This document shows, one piece after another, positions 9,279 through 18,097 of a stretch of 64,000 nt of DNA; positions within the stretch are counted from its first letter, which is position 1; the number at the start of each line of letters is the position of its first letter. Under the pieces are notes generated by a model. The model saw only the letters and a list, made by a program, of their open reading frames with translations, searched no databases and was not told the DNA's origin. This DNA is from Gordonia otitidis NBRC 100426 (GTDB lineage Bacteria > Actinomycetota > Actinomycetes > Mycobacteriales > Mycobacteriaceae), in assembly GCF_000248075.1 (NCBI RefSeq), contig NZ_BAFB01000170.1, positions 1 to 64,000 of the forward strand, read 5' to 3'. Position numbers and translations under genes: made by a program.

Positions 9279-10397
9279 ATGGAGATCGATGGGGGGCGCG
9301 GCGTGCGGGATGCTGCCCGCCAGTGGCTGAGGCAATCCGATGACCGTTGGGTGCTCGACTTCTTCGGGTACCTCAACCTGATCGGCTTCACCAAGATCGT
9401 CGTCGCGGGCGGCGGCGTGCTCAACGGTGTGATAGCCGCGCTGTCCCTACTCGGGCCCGACGGTGTGCTGTGGCCCGGTGTCGGCACGACTGCGATGATC
9501 GTGGTGGTCGTCCTCTGTCTTGGATGGACGGTGCGCTGGCTCCTGCTCCCCTGGCCGACGCGCTCCGAATCCCTGATGTTGTGTGCCGTCGCCGACGTCG
9601 TGATCACCGTCACGGTCTTCGCTCACCAGAACATGCTGCTCGGCATCGCCTCGGCATCACTGTTCGTGGCGACGAGCATCTACCTGACGCTGTTCCACGG
9701 CGCCGTAGCCAATCTCTGCCACGTCGTCTTCACCGCGGTGGTCGTCGTGGCCGCTGTCGTCACGTGCTGCGTCGTGCAGGGAACGCAGTGGCTCCCGATC
9801 GCCACCGCGGAGGCGGCCATTGTCGTCATGGCCGTCGTGGTGGCGCTGCCCATCCTCCACATCGGATTCAGCATCGTCCGCCGGAGCGCCGTCGACTCGT
9901 TGACCGACTCACTGACCGGCCTTCTCAATCGCCGGGGTTTCTACCGGGCCGTCGCCGCGGCGTCGTCTCGAGGCGTGACGACGCCTGCGCCGCACCGCCG
10001 TTCACGATGGATCGTCGCGGTCGTCGACCTCGACAACTTCAAGGTCGTCAACGACATCCATGGCCACGTACATGGAGATCGGGTGCTGGTGGACGTCGCG
10101 TCGGCGGTACGACGAGCCGCAGAGAGTCACACGATCATCACGCGCTTCGGTGGCGACGAGTTCGTGCTCGCCACCCAGTACGACACCGAGTTACCCGACG
10201 CCGACCGGTTCGCGGCCTTCGGCGAACGACTCGTGCGCGCAGTCGTCGAGGCGAGCGGCGGTGCGGTGACGGCGAGCGTCGGAATCGCCAGCGGAGACAA
10301 CGACGACGACGGACGCATCACCACGGTCATAGCCGACGCCGATCGCGCGATGTATGCAGCCAAGATTCATGGTGGCAACCGGTTCGAACTCGGCTGA
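9279..10397 (+). CDS. Membrane diguanylate cyclase (GGDEF), second of two paralogues
   Basis: 372 aa from ATG 9279. The layout matches the previous gene: six N-terminal hydrophobic segments (e.g. IVVAGGGVLNGVIAALSLL, TAVVVVAAVVTCCVV), then GGDEF with DSLTGLLNRRG, VVDLDNFKVVNDIHGHVHGD, RFGGDEFVLAT and DADRAMYAAKIHGGNRF. The active site is intact and the RxxD I-site is absent (ESHT before IITRF). An upstream in-frame GTG at 9243 would add 12 residues; I prefer 9279 because it lines up with the N-terminus of the paralogue. Several stretches are nearly identical between the two proteins (QGTQWLP, FHxxxxNLCHV), pointing to a tandem duplication. Confidence 0.86.
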   Translation: MEIDGGRGVRDAARQWLRQSDDRWVLDFFGYLNLIGFTKIVVAGGGVLNGVIAALSLLGPDGVLWPGVGTTAMIVVVVLCLGWTVRWLLLPWPTRSESLMLCAVADVVITVTVFAHQNMLLGIASASLFVATSIYLTLFHGAVANLCHVVFTAVVVVAAVVTCCVVQGTQWLPIATAEAAIVVMAVVVALPILHIGFSIVRRSAVDSLTDSLTGLLNRRGFYRAVAAASSRGVTTPAPHRRSRWIVAVVDLDNFKVVNDIHGHVHGDRVLVDVASAVRRAAESHTIITRFGGDEFVLATQYDTELPDADRFAAFGERLVRAVVEASGGAVTASVGIASGDNDDDGRITTVIADADRAMYAAKIHGGNRFELG

Positions 10398-10425
10398 GCA
10401 GCGTCGGTCGTCGAGTCGTTGCGGG

Positions 10426-11112
10426 TCAGGGCTCGAGTTTGTAACCGAGCCCGCGCACGGTGACCAGATGCTTGGGGTTGGCCGGATCCGGCTCGATCTT
10501 CGACCGCAGACGCTTGACGTGCACATCGAGGGTCTTGGTGTCGCCGACGTAGTCGGCGCCCCACACCCGATCGATGAGCTGACCGCGGGTGAGCACCCGA
10601 CCCGAGTTGCGCAACAGGTACTCGAGGAGGTCGAACTCCTTGAGCGGCAACGTGATCTGTTGTCCGTTGACGGCGACGATGTGCCGCTCGACGTCCATCC
10701 GGACAGGTCCGGCCTCGAGGACGCCGATGGCGAGGTCGTCGTCGGCTGCGTCACCACCGCGACGCAGTACCGCACGGATGCGGGCGATCAGCTCGCGCGC
10801 CGAGTACGGCTTGGTGACGTAATCGTCGGCACCGAGTTCGAGTCCGACGACCTTGTCGATCTCGCTGTCACGTGCGGTCACCATGATCACCGGCACACTG
10901 GACCGTGTGCGCAGCGACTTGCAGATCTCTGTGCCGGACATGCCCGGCAGCATCAGATCGAGCAGGACGATGTCGGGGCTGACGCGGTCGAAGGTACCGA
11001 GCGCCGCCGAGCCGTCGTTGACGACTGTGGCCTCGAATCCCTCCTTGCGCAACAGGAATGCCAGCGGATCGGCTAGCGATTCCTCGTCCTCGACGATCAG
11101 AACGTGAGTCAC
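10426..11112 (-). CDS. regX3: Response regulator RegX3 (OmpR/PhoB type)
   Basis: 228 aa. The receiver domain has phospho-acceptor Asp52 (DIVLLDLMLPGMSG), the acidic pair VEDEE, switch Thr in VTARD and Lys in YVTKPYSARELIARI. A winged-helix DNA-binding domain follows at about 130-228 (LPLKEFDLLEYLLRNSGRVL ... KTLDVHVKRLRSKIEPDP). With SenX3 it forms the actinobacterial phosphate-limitation system. Its ATG overlaps the senX3 stop by 4 bp, so the pair is translationally coupled, with no intergenic repeat of the M. tuberculosis kind. Confidence 0.95.
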   Translation of the reverse strand: MTHVLIVEDEESLADPLAFLLRKEGFEATVVNDGSAALGTFDRVSPDIVLLDLMLPGMSGTEICKSLRTRSSVPVIMVTARDSEIDKVVGLELGADDYVTKPYSARELIARIRAVLRRGGDAADDDLAIGVLEAGPVRMDVERHIVAVNGQQITLPLKEFDLLEYLLRNSGRVLTRGQLIDRVWGADYVGDTKTLDVHVKRLRSKIEPDPANPKHLVTVRGLGYKLEP

Positions 11113-12557
11113 CTGTCGGTTTCCTTCGGTCGTGCGGTTGACGCAGGCGGAAGTGCCTCGTCCTGGACAGCGGCGGGGGCCGCAAACTCAGAGATCTCGA
11201 TGTCGGGTTCTGCCCAGTCGATCTCGGCGCTCATGTCCTGTGGGATGCACAGGGTGAACGTCGAACCGGTGCCCGGCTTGCTCCACAGGGAGATCAGCCC
11301 GCCGTGGTTGGCGGCGACATGTTTGACGATGGCCAGCCCGAGTCCGGTGCCACCGGTACTACGTGAGCGGGCTTTGTCGACGCGGAAGAAGCGTTCGAAG
11401 ACTCGTTGCTGGTCGGCGGGTGCGATCCCGATCCCACGGTCGGTCACGGCGATCGCGACCATGGGGCGGCCGTCGTGACGGGTCACTCGTCGACTCACCG
11501 AGACGGTGGTGTGCGGCGGTGAATACGAGATCGCGTTCACGATCAGATTGTTCAGCGCCGTCAGCAGCAGCATCCTGTCGCCACGCACCGTCAGTCCGGC
11601 GGCGGCGTCGGCACGCAGCGAGATCGACGCCGCCTCGGCGGCAACCGAAGCGGACTCGATGGCTTCGTCGATCAGCGAGTCGACGTCGACCAGCGAGAAG
11701 TCGGCCGTCTCGCCCTCCTGTAGCCGCGACAATGCGAGCAGTTCGGTGACCATGTTGCCCATCCGAGTGGCCTCGGCGACGACACGGGTGCCGAAGTGCT
11801 GCACCGAGTCGGAGTCGTCGGAGGACTCCAGCAGGGCTTCGGCCAGCAGGCTGATCGCGCCGACCGGAGTCTTGAGTTCGTGCGAGACATTGGCGACGAA
11901 GTCCCGACGAGTCGCTTCTACGCGCAGATGTTCGGTGTCGTCGACGCCGTACACAACGGCGTAACGCTCATCGCCCTGACGGACCAGCCGCGCGATACAG
12001 CTGACCGACTCGACGGTCTTGCTGCGGGTGCGTCCGGTCGACAGGAAGCCCAATGCCGACGCGGGAGGTTCGAAATCGAACCGCCGCTCGACCTCGGTGT
12101 CGAGGACCTCTTTGGCGGCTTCCCAGACAGAGTCGTCGAGCAGTCGGTCGCGCACCAGAGCCAGTTCGACGGCCCGGTGGTTGTAGAGCACGACGTCGCG
12201 GAACTGGTCGACGACGGCCACCGCGGTGTCGGAGTTGCGCACGATCAGCCCGAGCAGGCCAGCGGTCGTCATCCGACCGTCCTCGGTGGTGCCGTTGACG
12301 TCGCTGTCGCGTAGTTCGGCGTTCTCGGGAACCACCCTGGGCCGATCGGCGAGGGTCAGCGTGTACGTGGGCTGGTCGGCGGCGATGTCGGGGACCACGG
12401 CGTGGGCCTGGGCGGGCTGCGCCGCGTCGTCGGGATGGTTGACCGCTCCGCGCGGTGCGGCATCGCGACGCCAGAAACGACCGAGCACGAAGCCGACGAC
12501 GACTGCGGCCACGAGGGCGACGGCAACTGTCACGCCGCCCACGAATACACCGGTCAC
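11109..12557 (-). CDS. senX3: Sensor histidine kinase SenX3
   Basis: 482 aa. One N-terminal membrane segment (VAVALVAAVVVGFVLGRFW, about residues 11-29), a PAS-like region (about 100-215) and a HisKA domain with phospho-acceptor His226 (DFVANVSHELKTPVGAISLL). The HATPase_c domain has its N box (LNNLIVNAISYSPP), G1 (VTDRGIGIAP) and G2 (GGTGLGLAIVKHV). It senses phosphate limitation through the Pst/PhoU pathway in relatives and phosphorylates RegX3. The start is GTG at 12557. A set of GTTC repeats at 11-bp spacing lies 50-82 nt upstream and may be an autoregulatory site. Confidence 0.94.
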   Translation of the reverse strand: MTGVFVGGVTVAVALVAAVVVGFVLGRFWRRDAAPRGAVNHPDDAAQPAQAHAVVPDIAADQPTYTLTLADRPRVVPENAELRDSDVNGTTEDGRMTTAGLLGLIVRNSDTAVAVVDQFRDVVLYNHRAVELALVRDRLLDDSVWEAAKEVLDTEVERRFDFEPPASALGFLSTGRTRSKTVESVSCIARLVRQGDERYAVVYGVDDTEHLRVEATRRDFVANVSHELKTPVGAISLLAEALLESSDDSDSVQHFGTRVVAEATRMGNMVTELLALSRLQEGETADFSLVDVDSLIDEAIESASVAAEAASISLRADAAAGLTVRGDRMLLLTALNNLIVNAISYSPPHTTVSVSRRVTRHDGRPMVAIAVTDRGIGIAPADQQRVFERFFRVDKARSRSTGGTGLGLAIVKHVAANHGGLISLWSKPGTGSTFTLCIPQDMSAEIDWAEPDIEISEFAAPAAVQDEALPPASTARPKETDR

Positions 12558-12587
12558 AACGTCAGCTTACGGCTCACCAAACTGCGG

Positions 12588-12610
12588 GAACACTCAGCGC
12601 TGGAGTGTTC
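12588..12610. promoter_or_regulatory. Perfect 8-bp inverted repeat upstream of senX3
   Basis: The arms GAACACTC (12588-12595) and GAGTGTTC (12603-12610) are exact reverse complements with a 7-nt spacer whose first six bases (AGCGCT) are themselves palindromic. It lies 31-53 nt before the senX3 GTG, in promoter or leader position. It partly overlaps the PHO-box-like repeat described next, so it may be an operator or a leader hairpin. Confidence 0.45.
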
Positions 12611-12639
12611 GACCGGTGTTCACACACAGTTCCACCGGC
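12607..12639. promoter_or_regulatory. PHO-box-like triple direct repeat (candidate RegX3 site)
   Basis: GTTC begins at 12607, 12618 and 12629, exactly 11 bp apart, giving units GTTCGACCGGT, GTTCACACACA and GTTCCACCGGC. PhoB/PhoP/RegX3-type regulators bind tandem 11-bp GTTCACC-like units. The location just upstream of senX3-regX3 fits autoregulation. The assignment is from spacing and consensus only. Confidence 0.5.
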
Positions 12640-12676
12640 GTCGACCCGAGAGCGGGAGACGTGCGTCCGACGATCC

Positions 12677-13015
12677 TCACGACGTGACGGACGCCACCAT
12701 ATCGGCGTATTCGGGGTGCTTGTCGATGTAGTGGCGCACGTACGAGCAGACCGGCACCACCTGCTTGCCCTGCGACCGGATGTCATCGAGGACGGCGTGG
12801 ACCAGTTGTGCGGCGTAGCCCCTGCCGGAATAGGCGTCGAGGATCACGGTGTGGGTGAGGATCACCTGATACGGCTCGGAGACGTAGTCGAGGTAACCCA
12901 CGAGGTGCTCGTTGGACTCGGTGTCGCGCGGATCGGACTCGGGATCGGTGAGAATCGCCTCGTACCGTTCCTGCGGTGCCGAGTGGACTATGCGGAGGGT
13001 TCCAGAGTCGGCCAT
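12677..13015 (-). CDS. Small GNAT-family N-acetyltransferase (YjdJ/NATD1-like)
   Basis: 112 aa. The acetyl-CoA binding core reads VILDAYSGRGYAAQLVHAVL, with the (R/Q)GxG/A turn as SGRGYAAQL. The C-terminal strand PVCSYVRHYIDKHPEYADMV is characteristic of the short YjdJ-type GNAT subgroup. The acceptor substrate is not known for this subgroup. It sits between senX3 and gpmA, transcribed in the same direction as both. Confidence 0.8.
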   Translation of the reverse strand: MADSGTLRIVHSAPQERYEAILTDPESDPRDTESNEHLVGYLDYVSEPYQVILTHTVILDAYSGRGYAAQLVHAVLDDIRSQGKQVVPVCSYVRHYIDKHPEYADMVASVTS

Positions 13016-13136
13016 GCACCTAATGTAACCGCCGTCACACCATTACGTCCGTGACGATTGGGTTACGGACGGTAGGCCGTGGCGATTGTCTCGATGCCCG
13101 GACAGCGGGATCTGCTGCCCTCGCTCGCGATACGTC

Positions 13137-13883
13137 CTACTTCTTGCCCTGAGCTGCGACGGCTGCGGCACCCGCCGCCGCGGCCTCGGGGTCGAGATAG
13201 GTGCCACCGGGGTTGAGGGGCTTGAGGTCGTCGTCGAGGTCATAGCGCAGCGGGTTGCCGGTCGGGATGTTGAGTCCGGCGATATCGGTGTCTGAGATTC
13301 CGTCGAGGTACTTGACCAGCGCACGCAGTGAGTTGCCGTGTGCGGCGATCAGCACGGTCTTGCCGGCCTTGAGGTCGGCGGCGATGTCTGACTCGAAGTA
13401 CGGGATGAGCCGCTCGACGACATCCTTGAGGCACTCGGTCAACGGAACCTCGTCGAGGTCGGCGTACCGGGGATCGTGCGTCTGGCTGTACTCCGACTCC
13501 GGATCGATCGGCGGCGGCGGGGTGTCGTAGGAGCGGCGCCAGAGCATGAACTGCTCCTCGCCGAACTTCTCGAGGGTGTCGGCCTTGTTCAGACCCTGCA
13601 GCGCGCCGTAGTGGCGCTCGTTGAGGCGCCAGTCGCGGACGACGGGAATCCAGAGCCGGTCGGCGGCGTCGAGCGCGATGTTCGCGGTCGTGATCGCGCG
13701 ACGGAGCAGCGAGGTGTAGAGGACGTCCGGCAACACGTCGTGTTCGACGAGCAGCTCACCCGCCCGCGTCGCCTCCGACCTGCCTTTGTCGGTGAGCGCG
13801 ACGTCGACCCAGCCGGTGAACTGGTTGGACGCGTTCCATTCGCTCTCGCCGTGCCGCATGAGGATCAGGGTGCCGTTGCTCAT
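13137..13883 (-). CDS. gpmA: 2,3-bisphosphoglycerate-dependent phosphoglycerate mutase
   Basis: 248 aa from ATG 13883 ([17 protein letters not shown]), the standard length. The upstream extension of the open frame lacks family similarity. The catalytic RHGE motif carries the phospho-histidine. [30 protein letters not shown] and the second histidine in AHGNSLRAL are all intact. It interconverts 3- and 2-phosphoglycerate in glycolysis and gluconeogenesis. It is the positional match to Rv0489 (gpm1) beside senX3-regX3. Confidence 0.94.
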   Translation of the reverse strand: MSNGTLILMRHGESEWNASNQFTGWVDVALTDKGRSEATRAGELLVEHDVLPDVLYTSLLRRAITTANIALDAADRLWIPVVRDWRLNERHYGALQGLNKADTLEKFGEEQFMLWRRSYDTPPPPIDPESEYSQTHDPRYADLDEVPLTECLKDVVERLIPYFESDIAADLKAGKTVLIAAHGNSLRALVKYLDGISDTDIAGLNIPTGNPLRYDLDDDLKPLNPGGTYLDPEAAAAGAAAVAAQGKK

Positions 13884-13979
13884 GGGACAACAGTTTTCCA
13901 CACAGCCACGGCCAGCTCTCGGCAACGCCACGAGGATCGGCATACGCGGTCTCGACACACACGCGGCCTCGGTTGGTGA

Positions 13980-14003
13980 ACGCGGCCGGCGTACCGGCCG
14001 CGT
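13980..14003 (-). terminator. GC-rich hairpin between the acyl-CoA ligase and gpmA
   Basis: ACGCGGCCGG (13980-13989) and CCGGCCGCGT (13994-14003) form a perfect 10-bp stem with a 4-nt loop. It follows the ligase stop codon (14070) on the minus strand and precedes gpmA. There is no T tract, as is common in high-GC actinobacteria, so termination is probable rather than certain. Confidence 0.5.
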
Positions 14004-14069
14004 CCGCCGAACCGGACCGCGTCTGTGCAGTTTTCACACTGTGTAGTTCCTACCGCCGGAATCCGACCC

Positions 14070-15677
14070 TTACTTGCGCAGATCCTTGCGCAGGATCTTG
14101 CCCGACGACGACTTCGGGATCGCGTCGATGAACTCCACGCGGCGCACCTTCTTGTGGGGTGCGACCTTGGCGGCCACGAACTCCATGACCTCGTCCTCGG
14201 TCAGCGCGGCGTCGGCCTGCTTGACGACGAATGCCTTGGGGATCTCCTCGCCGCTCTCCTCGTCGATCACGCCGACCACGGCGGTGTCGGCGATCTGCGG
14301 GTGGGTGAGCAGCAGCGCCTCGAGCTCGGCGGGCGGCACCTGGTAGCCCTTGTACTTGATGAGTTCCTTGAGCCGGTCGACGATGTACACCGCCCCGGCG
14401 GCGTCGACCTGTGCCATGTCACCGGTGTGCAGGAAGCCGTCGGCGTCGATCGTGTCGGTGGTCGCCTGCTCGTTGTTGAGGTAACCGAGCATCACGTTGG
14501 GCCCGCGGACCCACAGCTCACCTGGCTCCGACATTCCGTCGCCCGACGCGGCGACCTCCTCGCCGGTGGCTGGATCGACGATCTTGTTCTCCGAGTTCGG
14601 GATCGGCCAGCCGACCGAGGAGAGGGGCGGCTCGTCGAGGCCGAGGACGGCCTTCGAATCGAATGGGATCAGGTGGCTGACCGGAGAGAGTTCGCTCATG
14701 CCGTAGCCCTGCAGCATGTGCAGGTTCAGCCGCTTGGCGACTGCCTTGCCGAGCTCGTCGTCGAGCGGCGCCGCGCCCGACAGCATGGTGTGCAGCGACG
14801 AGAGATCGTAGTTCTCGACGATGGGGTGCTTCGCCAGTGCGACGGCAACCGGGGGCGCGATGAACGCGTAGGTGACCTTGTAATTCTGGATGTTCTCCAG
14901 GAATTCGACGAGGTCGAACTTCGCCATCACGACCAGGCTCGCGCGTGCGCGCAGCGCGGCGTTGAGGAGCACGGTCATGCCGTAGATGTGGAAGAACGGG
15001 AGTACGGCGACGATCACGTCGTCGTGGGCCATGCCCTGCAGCGGGGCGATCTGTGCGACGTTGGCGACGAGGTTGGTGTGAGAAAGCTTGACGCCCTTCG
15101 GATTTCCGGTGGTCCCCGAGCTGTAGGGCAGGACCGCGACGTGCGTGGCGGGATCGAAGGTCACGTCGGGTGCCGGCAGGTTGGGTCCGAGCAGGTCGGC
15201 AGCGTTGGGATGTCCCGACGCGTCGGCACCCTCCCCGTCGAGGATGATCACGGCGTCGTCGGCGATCCCGACCTCCTTGGCGGCCTCGAGTGCCTGCGCC
15301 GCCATCGGCGAGATGGTGACGAGCATCTTGGCGCCGGAATCGTTGAGCTGCTTGGCGATCTCGCGTGCGGTGAACAGCGCGTTGATCGTGGTGGCCGTCG
15401 CGCCCGCCCGCAGCACGCCGTGGAAGACCGTGGCGAACGCCGGGATGTTCGGCGAGAGGATGCCGACGACGTCACCCACTCCGATGCCGCGCGCTGCGAG
15501 TGCTCCTGCGGCAGCGTTGATCTGGCCGATCAGCTGACGGTAGGTGGTCTTCGTGTCGGTCTTGGGGTCGATAAGCGCAACCCGCTCGAGATCGTCGTCG
15601 GCGATACTGCCGAACAGGTACTCGTAGACGCTGACGTTCGGGATCTCGACGTCGGGGTAGGGACTCTTGACGCTCAT
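14070..15677 (-). CDS. Acyl-CoA ligase / 4-coumarate-CoA ligase-like AMP-binding enzyme
   Basis: 535 aa, class I adenylate-forming enzyme. Motifs in order: A3 phosphate loop YSSGTTGNPKGVKLSH, A5 GYGMSELSPVSHL, A7 LHTGDMAQVDAAGAVYIVDR, the hinge RLKELIKYKGYQVPPAELE and the A10 catalytic lysine PKSSSGKILRKDL. It should activate a carboxylic acid to its CoA thioester through the acyl-AMP. Overall form is 4CL-like rather than long-chain FadD; the substrate is unknown. GGAGGTGCC precedes the ATG. It is inserted between gpmA and the YbjN-mshA pair relative to M. tuberculosis. Confidence 0.85.
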   Translation of the reverse strand: MSVKSPYPDVEIPNVSVYEYLFGSIADDDLERVALIDPKTDTKTTYRQLIGQINAAAGALAARGIGVGDVVGILSPNIPAFATVFHGVLRAGATATTINALFTAREIAKQLNDSGAKMLVTISPMAAQALEAAKEVGIADDAVIILDGEGADASGHPNAADLLGPNLPAPDVTFDPATHVAVLPYSSGTTGNPKGVKLSHTNLVANVAQIAPLQGMAHDDVIVAVLPFFHIYGMTVLLNAALRARASLVVMAKFDLVEFLENIQNYKVTYAFIAPPVAVALAKHPIVENYDLSSLHTMLSGAAPLDDELGKAVAKRLNLHMLQGYGMSELSPVSHLIPFDSKAVLGLDEPPLSSVGWPIPNSENKIVDPATGEEVAASGDGMSEPGELWVRGPNVMLGYLNNEQATTDTIDADGFLHTGDMAQVDAAGAVYIVDRLKELIKYKGYQVPPAELEALLLTHPQIADTAVVGVIDEESGEEIPKAFVVKQADAALTEDEVMEFVAAKVAPHKKVRRVEFIDAIPKSSSGKILRKDLRK

Positions 15678-15685
15678 GGCACCTC

Positions 15686-15720
15686 CGTTGGTAAATCAGT
15701 CAAATGCGATCGTACCAACG
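15686..15720. promoter_or_regulatory. 8-bp inverted repeat at the acyl-CoA ligase promoter
   Basis: CGTTGGTA (15686-15693) and TACCAACG (15713-15720) are exact reverse complements separated by 19 nt, immediately upstream of the ligase ribosome binding site. This is typical placement for a dimeric repressor operator. No regulator gene is adjacent. Confidence 0.45.
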
Positions 15721-15873
15721 CGCATTGCCACGGTGTGACCTGGGACGCGCGGGATATGCGCAGTGCGCGAAAACGCGAGTCGCCCGACGGCGTTCCACGC
15801 ATCACGTTTCAGAAACCGCACGTCACCGAGGCTCGGATCACGCATCGAAGATCACTCGTCACCAGCCCTCGAC

Positions 15874-16530
15874 TCAGTCGTCGAGTTGCGCTCCCGTGTC
15901 CGGGGCGGTCTGCGCGGCGTCGAGGACCGACGACCCGCCCGTTGCACTCCCGACCGAGTCACTCGTTTCCCCGGGCACGTACCTGCCCGGCAGCGGCTCG
16001 CCCGGTGCGGGCAGCGACTCCTTGTCGATGAGGTGCTCGAAGGCGAGCAGGTTACGCAGCGACTCGCCCCGCGACACGCGCCACGCCCATTCACGGCGGA
16101 TCGACGTCGCGAAGCCGAGCTCGAGGAGCGTGTTGAAGTCGCCGTCCGCGGCTTCGAGGACCTGCCCGAGCACACGGTCGATCTCGTCAGATGTCAACGC
16201 ATCCACCGAGATCCGCCCCACAAGGTAGATGTCGCCGGTGTTGTCGATGGTGTACGCGACTCCGTAGAGACGACGATTGCGTTTGAGCAGATACCGATAC
16301 ACGGCCTCGTGATTCTCGTCGGCATGCCTGCAGACGAAAGCCTCGACGCGCACACCATAGGGGCCCGCGGTCAGCAACACCGTCGTCTTGAGCTTTTTCT
16401 CGCCGGGCAGTTCGAGGACGACGTGTTCGGATTTCGCTCCGCCGGAGCTCTTTCGGCTGTATGGGATGTCGCGCTCGGTCAGCGACTTCTCCAACAGTTC
16501 GAGATTCTCGATGTGGCTCACCGCTATCAC
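15874..16530 (-). CDS. YbjN-domain protein (Rv0487-like)
   Basis: 218 aa. A YbjN/type III secretion chaperone-like fold spans about residues 35-165. Recognisable stretches are VVLELPGEKKLKTTVLLTAG, GVRVEAFVCRHADENHEAVY, LKRNRRLYGVAYTIDNTGDIYLVGRI and LGQVLEAADGDFNTLLELGF. The C-terminus is a Pro/Ser/Asp-rich tail. Function is unknown; the family has been linked to folding or stress roles. It sits just downstream of mshA in the same orientation, as Rv0487 does next to Rv0486. Confidence 0.83.
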   Translation of the reverse strand: MIAVSHIENLELLEKSLTERDIPYSRKSSGGAKSEHVVLELPGEKKLKTTVLLTAGPYGVRVEAFVCRHADENHEAVYRYLLKRNRRLYGVAYTIDNTGDIYLVGRISVDALTSDEIDRVLGQVLEAADGDFNTLLELGFATSIRREWAWRVSRGESLRNLLAFEHLIDKESLPAPGEPLPGRYVPGETSDSVGSATGGSSVLDAAQTAPDTGAQLDD

Positions 16531-16563
16531 TCCTGACGACGCTGGGTCGGTTACCTGCTCTGA

Positions 16564-17901
16564 TCAGACATTCGTGCGATGACGACGACGCCACCGCCGC
16601 GAAGCGCGCCGCGCCGCGCCGCTGGGGCTCACCCGCGCGCCCGGCGCGGCGGCGAACGAGGCCATCGCTCGGGAGTAGCTCTCCTGTAGCGCATCTGCGG
16701 TGTGGTCCCACGAGAAGTTCTCGGCGTGCGCGCGAGCGTGTCGACGCATCGCGGACAGTTCGTCGGGTGAGGCGATCATCTTCTCGATCGCGTTCGTCCA
16801 GTCGCCGATCGCGTGACCGTTCACCAGAATCCCACTGCGGCCGGCGGAGACCGCGACGGACAGACCGCCGACGTCGGCAGCGATCACCGGCGTCCCGCAC
16901 GCCTGCGCCTCGATGGCGACCAAGCCGAACGACTCCGAATAACTCGGCACCGCAACGATATCCGACGCCCGATACACCTGAGCGAGTCGTGCGGAAGGCT
17001 GCGGCGCAAGGAAGATCACGTCGTCGGAGATGCCCAGTTGCGCAGCGAGATCTATCAGCGCAGAGGGCGTGTCGAGTCCCGAGCCGGACGGACCCCCGAC
17101 GATGAGCACACGCACGGGCCGCGCCGTGTCGCGCGACCGCTCGATCAGCGGGGCCGCTGCCCGCAGCAGGATGTCGGGCGCCTTCAGCGGCTGGATACGT
17201 CCGACGAAGGTCAACAACGTTGCGTCGGTGGGCAATCCGAGTTCGGCGCGCGCCGCGGCCATCGACCCGGGCGTGTAGCAGTCGAGGTCGGCTCCCGGCG
17301 TCACGACGTCGATGCGCGCGGGATCGGCGTGGTACATCGACACCAACTCGTGCGCCTCGGTCTCGGTGTTGGCGACGAGACGATCAGCCTCGTCGACGAC
17401 CTGCTGCTCCCCGACCACCCGCAGCATCGGTTCGGCGGTGTCACCCGCCGCCAGTGCCGCGTTCTTGACCGCCGCAAGGGTGTGCGCGGTGTGCACCAGC
17501 GGCACCCCCCACCGGTCGCGGGCGAGCCATCCGACCTGCCCCGACAGCCAGTAGTGCGAGTGGATGAGGTCGTAGTAGCCGGGCCGCTGCTGCGCCTCCG
17601 CGCGCAGCACGCTCGCCGTGAACGCGCACAGCTGCGTCGGCAGATCTCGTTTGTCGAGCCCCTCGAACGGTCCTGCCACCACGTTGCGCACGGTCACGCC
17701 GGGCGCGGCCTCCACGATCGGGGCATCCGACGACGCCGTCGCCCTGGTGAAGATCTCCACCTCGACGCCGCGTCGGGCGAGCCGTTGGGCGGTCTGCCAC
17801 ACGTACACGTTCATGCCGCCGGCGTCGCCCGTCCCGGGCTGGGCCAGCGGTGAGGTGTGTACCGAGACGAGCGCGACACGCCGCGGCCCCCTGAAGCTCA
17901 T
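16564..17901 (-). CDS. mshA: D-inositol-3-phosphate glycosyltransferase (mycothiol step 1)
   Basis: 445 aa from ATG 17901 ([20 protein letters not shown]); the longer open frame upstream is not family-like. GT-B fold, GT4 family. The N-terminal [21 protein letters not shown] donor-side loop and [25 protein letters not shown] are MshA hallmarks. The C-terminal [21 protein letters not shown] is the sugar-nucleotide motif. It transfers GlcNAc from UDP-GlcNAc to inositol-3-phosphate, committing to mycothiol. It ends 33 nt before the YbjN gene. Confidence 0.95.
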   Translation of the reverse strand: MSFRGPRRVALVSVHTSPLAQPGTGDAGGMNVYVWQTAQRLARRGVEVEIFTRATASSDAPIVEAAPGVTVRNVVAGPFEGLDKRDLPTQLCAFTASVLRAEAQQRPGYYDLIHSHYWLSGQVGWLARDRWGVPLVHTAHTLAAVKNAALAAGDTAEPMLRVVGEQQVVDEADRLVANTETEAHELVSMYHADPARIDVVTPGADLDCYTPGSMAAARAELGLPTDATLLTFVGRIQPLKAPDILLRAAAPLIERSRDTARPVRVLIVGGPSGSGLDTPSALIDLAAQLGISDDVIFLAPQPSARLAQVYRASDIVAVPSYSESFGLVAIEAQACGTPVIAADVGGLSVAVSAGRSGILVNGHAIGDWTNAIEKMIASPDELSAMRRHARAHAENFSWDHTADALQESYSRAMASFAAAPGARVSPSGAARRASRRWRRRHRTNV

Positions 17902-18060
17902 CTCTCCACTGTAGAGAACGCGGCGCGGGCGCCGATCGTCCGCACACCAGGACGGTGCAGGTAGACGCGTGGTCGGCTCGAGCGCGTACGGTTCCGCCGA
18001 CTCGGAGACGGATCGTCGTCGAGTCCCGGCTTCGGCGTTGACAGATAGCAATAGATGACT

Positions 18061-18097
18061 CACTGTCGAGACATGAGCACCAGTATGTCTCGCAGTG
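18061..18097. promoter_or_regulatory. Long imperfect inverted repeat at the start of the P450 gene
   Basis: CACTGTCGAGACAT (18061-18074) mirrors ATGTCTCGCAGTG (18085-18097), with one unpaired base and a 10-nt centre. It overlaps candidate start codons at 18073 and 18085. Because the P450 is co-transcribed with a TetR regulator gene, this is a good candidate for the TetR operator. Confidence 0.45.

Noticed and set aside
7901-9613. 570-aa minus-strand ORF
   Set aside because: Antisense to the first diguanylate cyclase gene with intact GGDEF motifs; composition is that of a shadow.
14025-16031. 668-aa plus-strand ORF
   Set aside because: Antisense to the acyl-CoA ligase and part of the YbjN gene; no recognisable domain.
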